From: Entrophospora sp. SA101 | Taxonomy: Eukaryota > Glomeromycota > Glomeromycetes > Entrophosporales > Entrophosporaceae | NCBI GenBank assembly: GCA_958430865.1 | Contig: CAUDNR010004236.1 | Coordinates: 1,772-14,271 of the forward strand | DNA: 12,500 bases | Direction of reading: 5' to 3' | In this document: piece after piece, positions 1-8,964 of the stretch | How the letters are laid out: every line of letters begins with the position of its first letter | How positions within the stretch are numbered: position 1 is the stretch's first letter | The notes under the pieces: model-generated | The model's database searches: none | Seen by the model: only the letters and a program-made list of their open reading frames with translations | Told to the model about the DNA's origin: nothing | Made by a program: the position numbers and the translations under genes

Positions 1-591
1 AAGTCAAGTCAATAAAATAACTGCAAAAGAATTTTAAAGAGGTATTTAACAAGCCTGAAAGAATTCTAAGGTTGTTTAATAACAATTAGTAACAAAATTT
101 CATAATAAAATGATCGACATTGCACCCATTCATAAACGGATTGCCAATTAAACGTAAATGGGATCATATCAATTCGTAAAAAAAAAAAAATACAAAGCTG
201 ACCGATTTTTTCAGAGAAAATGATTGACTTTGCGCTTTTAACGGAGGTAGATGTTAATAATGATGAAATATGTATTGGCACATACGAAAACGAAGGAATG
301 AGAACAACCTAATATTTTCAACAAATCGATATATAGTTTGTCGGTAACTTTTAGTCTTCAACATTCCATTGATCATATTATTTATTTAACATTTGAGGTC
401 AATATTATTATCATTCTAGAAGTGTTACACTTATAACATGATTTCTGCAAACATTCTGCGCCATGCTGAACTTTAACTGAATAGAAAGAAAAACTATCCA
501 TTGTTGTTATTATTTTTGTATACGAAAAACTTTGTTTGAAAGATACAACAATAATAAATATGTGTTGATAATGGATAAATGTGGAATTGTT
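1..591. other. Non-coding left flank
   Basis: No convincing gene is seen. A 31-codon ATG frame at 220-315 (+) and an open stretch without a proper ATG on the minus strand (66-281) overlap each other and show no recognisable protein. A short similar motif (AAAATGATYGACWTTGCRCY) occurs at about 107-126 and 217-236, 16 of 20 bases identical, which may be chance. The stretch is AT-rich and probably holds the 5' regulatory region of the gene that starts at 651. Confidence 0.6.
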
Positions 592-640
592 AATATATAT
601 ATATATATAAACTATTTATTTATTTATTTATTTTTTTAAA
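592..640 (+). promoter_or_regulatory. TA-repeat / TTTA-repeat core promoter-like tract
   Basis: An alternating (TA)n tract around 592-609 is followed by several TTTA units up to about 632, a T run and an A-rich leader just before the ATG at 651. The TA tract could act as a TATA-like element. It is very close to the start codon, so the transcript leader would be short. This is inferred from position and composition only; the tract may simply be a microsatellite. Confidence 0.3.
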
Positions 641-650
641 AAAGATAAAA

Positions 651-3600
651 ATGCAAGAGATTGTTATAGAAGCTCCCTTTGATGAAAAATTTGACCATAC
701 TAGTTATATTGATGAGATAAAGTATAGTCCTAGTTCTAAATATATTGTGACTCATAGTAGACAAGATAAAATCATTAATGGATGGAAGGTGGTGGTTAAT
801 ATTCACGATAATAGATTACGATTGTGTCATTATGGAAAATATGAATATGTTGATGATTCTGCCAAAATTTGCATAGATGGTGTGTCTGATAATTATTATA
901 TAATTATAAAAAATAATAATACTGAACATTGTGGTAAGTAATTATAGTTACCTTAATTTCCTTCTGTTTTAAAAATTCTTATTCTAAAATACTATATATG
1001 TATTTTTAGAAATTCATAACTTAAAAGAAGGTGGGCAAGTAATTTCTAGTATTAAATTTAGTGAATATACTTCTGTCAGAGGAATTTGTAAATTCGTCAA
1101 GATTATTTTCAAAAAAGATAATGATTTAATGATCATAAAAAGAAGTGAAAATCTTCAAGAACTTTATAAATTATATCTTATGAAAATATCAGGAAATACA
1201 ATAACTCATGACTCAACATATAACATTCATAGTGATCATATTCCAAGAATTTATTATTATTCCAATTATTTTCTAATTACTGCTGATAATTCATTAATAT
1301 CACAATGGGATCATGATAATTTAGAATACAAACAAAATTATTATATAAAATCTAATGATTATGTTGTTTTCAATAATAAAAAGTATGCAAATAAACCTTT
1401 AATTGTAGTTGATTATCATCAAAATTCAAAAATAGTAGTCTATTCATTAGAACAGAATATAACAGTTTCATCATGTAAGTGTCTATTATATACATAATTA
1501 ACATTAATATAATTCTTTTATCACTATGATGATAATTATTTAACATGCATTTTATTGTAAATATAATCCATTTTATAGATGAATTTAAAAAAAATGTTAA
1601 TATTAAGCAGATAGGCTTTATTTATGTAAGTAATCATGAAGATAAATTTGACATGTTAGAAAAAGGAAGTTTGGAAGAAGGAATCTTAGAAAAAAAAACA
1701 GAAGAAAACATGCCAAATAAATACTTGGAGTTTTTGTTAGTTATATATTTTGATAAAGACCAAAATAACTATAATTATATATTGATGGATCCTTATAATC
1801 TCAAAACTGAAATAGACATTACTGGGTATTTAAATAAATCTGTAATGGAAGACATGGAAAACAAAGATGTTGAATTTGGGCCAATTATTCATAATAAATA
1901 TATTATTATGGTTATTGATGAATTTATGTATATTCAAGAGCTCATTAATGAAGAGGTATCAAAAGAAATTAAAAAAATGATGCTTAAATTGAAAGATTGG
2001 GAAATTGATTATTTATGCATGAAATTACGTCAACTATATAATGAAATACACCTTACATACCTTTCTAGCAGGACATCTCTAGAAGTAGATAAAACAGATA
2101 ATAAAATAATTGATAAAATAATTGAAAACAACGTTAAAAAATTAGAACCTCCTCTCACTCCAAACAATAAACCTAAAGAAAATACTCTTATAATTTTAGA
2201 AGGAAATAAGGTTAAATGGAACGTAGATTATGATAATTACTTTCAACATATAAATATAATAGCTCAAAAAAAAATAAACAAAAAAACCACCAGTGACAAA
2301 AACAATAACAATAATGACCAAAAAGAAAAAAAGGAGGAAAAAATATATACTAGTGAAAATTATTGTATATCTGGTGATGAGAAAATTGTTCATTGTGCTT
2401 TATTTTGTAATGATTTGATATTAATAACAATGAAGTATATACAAATTTTTGCTGTTAATGAAAAGTTTAAATTATATGTTAAATATATCAGAAAATGTGA
2501 TAATAAGTGGGATGATTTAAAAGATAAAGGTGGTTTAAGTTTAATTAACAATGATTTTTTATTTGATGTTAAAGATATTTTTCCTGGAATCAACAATACA
2601 GTTTACTTTGGCAAAAATCAAGTTTCTAGACAACCTTATAAAGAGATGATTCTATACTTGACTAAAGATTTTTATTATTTCACTAAATATGGAAAAGAAC
2701 TTTTATACAAAGCATTAGAAGAAGATAATGATCTCGTTATAGAGATTGTGGTAGATTCATGTCTTTATTGGTTTTTGGATGATCCTGAATCAAATATGAG
2801 TCTATTAAAAATCATCATTTCTAAATTCTCAAAATTAAAAAAAACTCCTCAAGACTCCATCTCAAAATCTTTCATAAAAAATTCAACAATGCTACTTCAA
2901 TTCAACAATAACATTGATTTCTTTGAATCATTTTATCAACCAAAAAACAATAGAGTGTCAATTTTGAAAAATTATAGTTTTTGGCATTTCTATTATGCTT
3001 TCAACAATTATTATGTAAAAAATTCTTATTTAAAAATCATAAAATATTCAAAATGTGTTTTAAATGTTCTGAATATTAACTCCAATAAATTTAAATCAAG
3101 TAAATCAAAAAAGGTAATATATTAAAGGTTTAAATTCCATTTATTTTATACATCTACACATATTTATTTATTTTAATTATTTTCTAAAAGCCTGGAGTTT
3201 TGCTTTTAATACCCTTTGTTGGATTTATAAATTATGAAAGTAAGTATAACTTTGGATATGAAATATTATATAAACCAACATCAAATTTTATTAATGATTT
3301 GGATGATATGGAAATTTATAAACATTGGATTGGGAAATTTATCTCTGATTTCAAATGGAATAAATTTGGAAGATTTTATCATACAAGAATCTGGTTAATT
3401 TATACAATATTTTTATTAAGTTTTGCTGTTGTTACTACTAGTCCAGACACCTTTTCTGATAGAGTTAGGAATAATTCATTAACTGTTTGTATTGCTCTTG
3501 GTTCATTTTTTTTGAGTATTGAATTCAGACAATTTATTTGGAGAAAGAAAAAATATATCAAAGATTATTGGAATTATTTTGGTAAGATGTAGTTTTACTT

Positions 3601-4167
3601 AAAATAACCCTTATCAGTAATAGTATATAATAATATTTATTGATGTTAGATGTTGGAGCTTATCTGCTACCAATAATTGCTTCAATCTATTGGTTACGTA
3701 ATGGCACACCACCAGAAAGATGGATGATTTCATTGACTAATTTATTATTAGATTTGAGATTCATGTTATTCTTTAGAGCATTTGAATATTTTGGAGTTTA
3801 TTATGCGATAATTCTAGGAGTTGCTGAAAAAGTCTTTTCATTTTTGTTGATATTATTTTTAATTGTTTTAAGCTTTTCACATGCACTATTTGTGTTATTA
3901 AAACCAGCAGAAGAATACTCATTAGATCAACCTATTTTCAACAATGATCAAAATAATCCTTGGAATCTTGTTGATCAGTACTATATTTTATTTTCGGACA
4001 ATACACTTGAAGATAAACTTGAAGAGATTGAAAAGAGAATTAAACAAGTTGAAGAAAGTACAGATAAACTTGAAGAGATTGAAAAGAAAATTAAACAAAT
4101 TGAAGAAAGTACAGATAAACATTTTCAGCTTTTAATGGAAAAGTTAAATAGTTTGAATATAAAATGA
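651..4167 (+). CDS. WD40-like / ion-transport domain protein, pore region missing (5 exons)
   Basis: Exons are 651-933, 1010-1474, 1579-3113, 3191-3581 and 3650-4167. Introns are 76, 104, 77 and 68 bp, all GT-AG, and the frame is kept at every junction, giving 1063 residues. The ATG at 651 has A at -3 and follows an A-rich leader. The N-terminal half contains WD40-like strands, such as DEIKYSPSSKYIVTHS near residue 22, and lysine/asparagine-rich linkers. The membrane part starts about residue 762, with helices near 762-775, 828-844, 856-873, 888-907, 920-933 (S4-like, with R928 and R934) and 941-975 (S5-like). This resembles the TRP-like ion-transport proteins expanded in Glomeromycotina (family assignment from memory). 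After NNPWNLV (993-999), where a pore helix and S6 would be expected, the chain goes straight into a charged coiled coil (about 1010-1055) and ends. It may be a non-conducting subunit or a deletion allele. The exon model is well supported; the function is inferred. Confidence 0.85.
4015..4116 (+). repeat. 51-bp tandem duplication, two copies, in frame
   Basis: Two adjacent 51-bp units, 4015-4065 and 4066-4116, differ at only two bases. They encode KLEEIEKRIKQVEESTD and KLEEIEKKIKQIEESTD, 17 residues each with hydrophobic residues at heptad-like spacing. The copies form the C-terminal coiled coil of the ion-transport protein. The near identity points to recent duplication by slippage or unequal crossing over. 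Confidence 0.95.
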
Positions 4168-4538
4168 TTTATTTATTATGAAGATTTTTGATTTTTTCTT
4201 AGTATTTAGTTATTTATTTATTTCAATAGAAATTAAGTTATTATAACAATAGGGGTGCTGTCAATATAAAAATCAGGCCAAATAAACTTGTTGATCATTA
4301 TTAACCAATCACAGAGAAATTCCATGCCATAAAATGATGATTATTATTAATTACTAATACCATAAAGTCCAGAAAGACACAGTCAACCTCTCAAGTGCAC
4401 CTCCCTTGGGAATGGGTGAGAGCGTGCATTTAGGGAATTAAAGCATTTTACTGGCGATTATTTAGTAAATTTTAAAGTACAAACAAACCTACATGTAAAA
4501 TATTGTGTTATTTCTGCAGTGGTTCCAGATTATGGACA
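4168..4538. other. Intergenic, 3' flank of the ion-transport gene
   Basis: This AT-rich stretch follows the TGA at 4165-4167 and has no open frame of note. A GC-richer patch at about 4385-4440 contains CTCTCA (4388-4393) opposite TGAGAG (4417-4422), with small inner complementary blocks. It could fold weakly, but no RNA family is recognised. Confidence 0.5.
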
Positions 4539-4920
4539 CTAATTGATTTTACTATGATGCTTATCCCAGAATTTTACTATGTAGATCCTTTCCTTCACTG
4601 ATGATGGATCACGAATTAAATAATCATTTAAATTTTTAAGATTTAATTCTTTCATGTTGACTAAGTGACGATTCATCATTGATCTATCATTATGATGTTG
4701 CTCTATGGTGAATGAACAGCTAAAAGTTCTATTATATCAAACTGATTTGTGGTAATTTCTTCTCTAACACTAAATTCTCTTAAAATCTAGTTCTGCATTT
4801 GGGGATTTTGGCAAGGTACACGCACTAATTGCTTATTAGAATTTCGACAAAGTTTTGGCAAGCAACCTTGTCTTCATGTGAACTTTTATTAGAGCAGAAC
4901 TGACAATGATCACAAATCAT
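4539..4920 (-). pseudogene. Possible degenerate coding relic, minus strand
   Basis: Three minus-strand segments read as protein-like text but sit in different frames with stops. Segment 4920-4825 starts with ATG and encodes 31 residues with a CDHCQFC cysteine cluster. Segment 4840-4703 contains REFSVREEITTNQFDII but has an in-frame TAG (4789-4787). Segment 4721-4539 encodes 60 residues with MKELNLKNLNDYLIRDPSS and ends in TAG. The text would be unusual for random AT-rich DNA, with several Cys, His, Arg and Pro residues. The family is not recognised; a dead transposon or dead cellular gene is possible. It lies convergent to the ion-transport gene. Low confidence. Confidence 0.25.
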
Positions 4921-5196
4921 AATCTGCAACCAATATACATTAATGTACTGGGATTTGAACTCACACTACTATATTACTGGAATTAAATTAATTTTCATAT
5001 TTTATCCGGTAACTATTTTTTTTTTGCGATTGGAGTGTATTTCATTATTTAAAAATAAATAAATGGTTTTATAATCCATTATCAATGGATCATTTTGTAT
5101 GTTTCACCTGTTGGTTTTTTTTTGCCTTCAAAATAATTAATCTATTGAAAAAACCTTTGTAAAAATAAAATTTATTTAATACTTTTTATCGTTGCA

Positions 5197-5256
5197 ATTG
5201 TTATTATTATTGTTATTACTTTTATTATTGTTATCACTGTTATTATTGTTATTAAT
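5197..5256. repeat. Imperfect TTA/TTG-type trinucleotide microsatellite
   Basis: The stretch is built from GTTATTATT-type units with interruptions (GTTATTACT, GTTATCACT). It lies directly downstream of the stop of the PIG-L gene on the minus strand, so it would fall in the 3' untranslated region of that transcript. Confidence 0.8.
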
Positions 5257-5266
5257 TAAAATTAAA

Positions 5267-6426
5267 TTACTTTACTCTTTCTAATTCATTAATAAACATA
5301 TACCTTGAAAATCTTAAATACAAATATCTAAACCAAACCAATTGGCTCTTATGACATTCCATCGCCTCTCTTGTTTGATAAAATTGTTTTTGCGATGAGA
5401 TAAATAAAATAAAATTATTTAAAAAAGTAGAATTTAGTTCTCCGTTGATATCCCTTGATAAAACAGGCGGAGAAGATGATGATGAATAAGAAGAATAAGA
5501 TGAAGCGGAAGAATTATCAGATGATAATATGAAATTTAAATATGTTAAATATGAATCAAATATTGAAATATATTTTCTTATTATATTAACTGTTACAAGT
5601 TTATATAAAATAACATTTGTTTCAGGTAATGTTTTAATGAAATGTCTAAAAAATTGAATTATTATTAGTATTTTTCAATTGGAATAATAAATAAAATGTA
5701 TATATAATCTTACTTTGCACCATTATACGCTGAAATATGGTTTAAATGACCAGAAATTCCTTTATTATCAAAAGTTATTATCTAAAAGATATCATTCATT
5801 AAATCATGTGAATAATTAATCCTCTAATTTCTAATTAATTCAAAAATTTTACTTACCACTTCTACTCCGTTTTTAATAACATAATCTTTAATTATGGTTG
5901 AAATTAATACTGGATCCCAATATTTTTTTGGATTATCTTGTAATAATCTAATTATTGTATTATAATAATATTAAAATTAAGGTAATAATTACAATGATGA
6001 AATGTAAATAATAATATTTACTGATTATTTTCTATATTGACATGAGTTCTTTTGATTCCAAGTGTTAAACAACTTTCTTCTAATTCTTTCGTTCTAATTT
6101 CACCTATTCCTGCTTGATTTCCTAATGATCAAAATAAATAAATAAATTAAATAAATAAAATAAATAAATAAATAAAGTTTATATTCATAATACTTACCAT
6201 TAGACAAACATAAAACAATTATATCGTTTTTAGATTTTAAATTTAATAAAGTTGGACCAAAAAACATACATTCGTCATCAGGATGAGAAATTAGTAATAA
6301 AATAGTTTTTCCTTTTAATCCATTAGTTTTATTAATTTTATTAATGTTATTTGAAATTTTAAAATAAACTAATGTTGTGAATATAATAAATGTGGAAATT
6401 ATGGAAACAATTAAACTTAAAATCAT
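5267..6426 (-). CDS. PIGL (GPI12): PIG-L family: N-acetylglucosaminylphosphatidylinositol de-N-acetylase (5 exons)
   Basis: Minus-strand exons are 6426-6198, 6121-6022, 5947-5857, 5781-5714 and 5645-5267. Introns are 76, 74, 75 and 68 bp, all GT-AG and frame-consistent, giving 288 residues. PIG-L removes the acetyl group from GlcNAc-PI on the cytosolic face of the ER, the second step of GPI-anchor synthesis. Residues 1-22 form a hydrophobic anchor. The zinc-binding motif HPDDE is at 48-52 and is followed by MFFGPTLLNL; VLCLSNG/NQAGIGEIRTKE (about 70-89) and GHLNH (151-155) match the family core. The length fits eukaryotic PIG-L (about 250-300). A Ser-rich stretch (about 204-221, then PP) interrupts the C-terminal part and is probably a disordered loop. 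The ATG at 6426 has A at -3. The gene converges on the ion-transport gene. All catalytic motifs seen are intact. Confidence 0.95.
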
Positions 6427-6799
6427 TGTATATATATGTATGTTATATGAAAAAGAAAACGCGAAGAGGGAAAATAAAGGAAGGGCCTTTTTTCTTAGTC
6501 ATATAACCCTTTTGGTTTTTCTTGTTTAAAAAGAAAGTATTGACGCTTAATGTTTATGCTAAGGTTGTAAATAAAAGAGAATTTATAATAACTATTCTTT
6601 TTCATTCAACATGAAAATATTATGAAAAAACCGGGTTACACGACGATTCAAATTTATTTGTGTATGTAGATGTTAAATAGAAAGCATAAATGAAAAGTTC
6701 ACAACGAGCAAATTTTCCTTATCAATCATTAAATAAGTTCTCCTTTATCCATCCGTATTTCCAGGTACATACATCCATTATGCAAGAGATTGGTACACC
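6427..6799. other. Intergenic, 5' flank of the PIG-L gene
   Basis: This would contain the minus-strand promoter of the PIG-L gene. A purine-rich patch (about 6450-6485, with GAAGAGGG and GGAAGGG) lies just upstream of its ATG. No TATA box can be assigned with certainty and no coding sequence is seen. Confidence 0.5.
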
Positions 6800-7096
6800 A
6801 TGTTTGTTATCAATCTTTGCATATTAATTTTCAAAATTGCCTCGTGTATAAACGTGAGTATTGATCAACCTTCATTCAACCTTTTTTTTTTTTTAGAGGA
6901 GAAATTGTTTTATCTTCTATTGTGTCACATCGAGAAAGGCGCAAGTCTGCCGGTTCCTTTGAGCAAAAGGCAGATTGTACGTTTGAAGATATCATTACAA
7001 TTATTTGAGATCGGGACATTTAGAAATAAGAGAGAGTATGGTTTCTGTAAAGGTCTTATAAGCAATGGATATACTCTTGAAAAAATTGAAGATTAA
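6800..7096 (+). CDS. Unrecognised 98-codon ORF, doubtful
   Basis: An ATG frame of 98 codons ends in TAA. It starts with a hydrophobic stretch (VINLCILIFKIASCINV), continues through FFFLEE encoded by a T run, then a more ordinary part (PLSKRQIVRLKISLQLFEIG). Its composition is less biased than the surroundings, which is the only support. A GTGAGT donor at 6854 and a T-rich AG at 6896 could define a 43-bp intron, but that is shorter than the other introns here and splicing it shifts the frame to an early stop. No domain is recognised. It may be chance or a gene remnant. Confidence 0.2.
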   Translation: MFVINLCILIFKIASCINVSIDQPSFNLFFFLEEKLFYLLLCHIEKGASLPVPLSKRQIVRLKISLQLFEIGTFRNKREYGFCKGLISNGYTLEKIED

Positions 7097-8070
7097 AATT
7101 TTGACAGGAAACCTCAAAGGATCTAAATAGGCTGTTTCTGTGAGATCTTTTTAGTCTAACTCTACCACCACTGCACCGAAACTAACGGGAACTTTGTAAC
7201 CGCATTCTTTTGAATATGTTAGTCTCAATTACCACCATCGCCTCTTCTCATTCAAGTAAATTAATTTCATGCCTTTCAAATTGGAAGATCGATACTTCGT
7301 TTTTGACGAATTAATATAATCCAAATATATCAAATTTGCATAATATTAATATCATAGACGAGGTAAGTACACAGCGAGTCTCAATTTACGAACATGCTTG
7401 TTCTAGAAAATTTATCCGTTAACACTAAACCGAGATAGATGTTAATACCCGTAAAAGCAAATATCCATAAGCACTAAAAAATATTATTTTTATTTAAATT
7501 AATAAGTGGGTAAGAAATTTCACTTTTTTAATCTATTGATTGATCACCTGTTCAGGTTCACAATAAATTTACTGACATCCAGACTATTTGTAAAGGGAAG
7601 TAGATTAATCAAACTATTTATTTATTTCATTACTTCTGTTAAACTTTGATTATTGATTTAGTATTTTTCCGGCTATTTTTTATTGTTTCAATTGTTACAT
7701 GATTCCAATTGTAATCTTGGATATGTTTTAATTATTGTTTTCTTAATCTTGATTCTATTGGACTGTAAAGAATTCAAAAGTTGCTAATTTGAAAAATTAC
7801 TGCTTTTGTTAAGGTAAAAATCCCTAATTTAATATATATATATATCTGTGGCTTAATTCTTCAAACTTCGATCTCTGCTTAAAAATTGATAATTATTAAA
7901 TATAAAACCAACTTAACAGATGGTAGTAAATAATTATTTATAATAGTTTGAACCTTAAAATATGAATATATAATGTGAAATTTTGAATGGTAGGTTAAGA
8001 TATGTATGAATTGATTGAAGGTAAATAACGAGGACAAAAAATTTAAAGATTGGTAACATATAGTTTGATG
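7097..8070. other. Long AT-rich intergenic stretch
   Basis: No open reading frame, RNA gene or recognisable protein fragment was found on either strand. A short (TA)n tract lies at about 7833-7846. Most of the stretch is low in GC and full of stops in all frames. Confidence 0.5.
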
Positions 8071-8253
8071 GAATTAATTGACTATTTACAAAATCACTTA
8101 AAAAGAATGGATTAAAATTTTATTATTCAAGAATATTGTAATATGTTTTGTGAGAACCCAGAATTGTTATTATTCTTAAAACCATTGTGCCATTCAACGG
8201 GAAATTGGGCAAAATTATGAATTGAAAAACGACATTTCTGAATAATTTCATTG
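8071..8253 (+). pseudogene. Degenerate BTB/BACK-domain gene relic
   Basis: Three blocks match the BTB-BACK gene at the right end, in the same order and strand. Block 8071-8113 resembles 12163-12217 (with a short gap). Block 8119-8180 resembles about 12271-12338, sharing GAGAACCCAGAATT. Block 8184-8253 resembles 12418-12500, sharing TTGTGCCATTCAA and ending AATTTCATTG. Roughly 55 and 75 bp of the other copy are missing between blocks. Stops and frameshifts prevent translation. Only the BACK part is recognisable; no BTB part is seen upstream. At 8088-8096 the text reads CAAAATCAC with four A's, where the right-hand gene has five. Confidence 0.8.
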
Positions 8254-8269
8254 AATTAAAATATATTTC

Positions 8270-8293
8270 TATTCAAATAGGGTTATTTGAATA
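8270..8293. repeat. Perfect 10-bp inverted repeat with 4-base loop
   Basis: Arms TATTCAAATA (8270-8279) and TATTTGAATA (8284-8293) are exact reverse complements around GGGT. The hairpin lies just after the BTB relic. It has no T-tail of terminator type, and its role is unknown. Confidence 0.85.
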
Positions 8294-8964
8294 AAACCAA
8301 TGATTCGAATTATTAATAAAATATGCACATTGCTAAAGAATTTTTTTATCTATTTTTCCTTAATCCTTGTATATAATGATAATAATGATAAATGGTAGTA
8401 GATGTCACTTTTCTTAAATCATAGTATAGTAACCATAGTATTAATATATAGATTATAATTATTGTAAATTTATATTATTTTGTTAAAGAAATAAGACGAA
8501 CAATCCAAATAAAATGGATAATAATAAAACAAATAAATCAATATTAAGATTGACTATTACTATATTACGAATAGAAACGGAGTTCTCTAAATTTAATATG
8601 ACATTAAAAAAAATTTTGAGGTTTTGAATTGAATCAAATCAAATCACTCTAAAATTCAATTCATTCGAAGCCTACTTAGTATGGAAAAATATGTGCCATA
8701 CCATACCATGTGTTCTGCAAGAGTCATACCATACCGAATCTCTCTCCGTCACTTCTTTACAGTCTAGTTACATTTCAAAAATGTGATTTTTATTATTATT
8801 TTCTTTTTCCTTAAAAAAACTAATTTATTTTTGATTTAATTAATTCGTGACATCTCCAATCTCTTATGTACTAAATTCTGCAATCAATCATGAAATCCTA
8901 AGTTGCAGCTCCTTTATTACAATCAGTAAATTTTTCTGACATAATTATTACACTGTTTACAGCA
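8294..8964. other. Intergenic, AT-rich, with a CCATACC-rich patch
   Basis: No gene is seen. At about 8696-8735 the motif CATACC is repeated several times (CCATACCATACC and CATACCATACC), a small local repeat. An ATG at 8890 is followed by a stop after three codons. A possible first exon of the kinase pseudogene could lie around 8890-8925, with a GTAAAT donor at about 8925 and a TTTACAG acceptor ending at 8962, but the frame across it cannot be fixed. Confidence 0.4.

Noticed and set aside
107..236. Similar 20-base motifs at 107-126 and 217-236
   Set aside because: Only 16 of 20 bases match and the flanks do not align, so chance similarity in AT-rich DNA is likely.
66..281. Minus-strand open frame of 71 codons
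   Set aside because: It has no proper ATG start, includes a long F run from a poly-A tract and shows no protein features.
2196..2596. Two minus-strand open frames opposite exon 3 of the ion-transport gene
   Set aside because: They are antisense shadows of a long real exon; their hydrophobic look comes from lysine- and asparagine-rich codons read in reverse.
3944..4135. 63-codon frame overlapping the last exon
   Set aside because: It lies in a shifted frame of the duplicated coiled-coil segment, is strongly lysine/leucine biased and is a shadow of the real gene.
4388..4422. Possible hairpin CTCTCA...TGAGAG
   Set aside because: The pairing is only six base pairs with a mostly unpaired interior; likely chance in a GC-richer patch.
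4940..5030. tRNA-like B-box (GTTCAAATCC on the minus strand, about 4950-4960)
   Set aside because: The T-arm bases do not pair, no acceptor stem forms and no clear A-box with correct spacing is present, so neither a tRNA nor a tRNA-derived SINE can be supported.
6854..6896. Possible 43-bp intron in the ORF at 6800-7096
   Set aside because: It is shorter than every other intron here, and splicing leads to an early stop.
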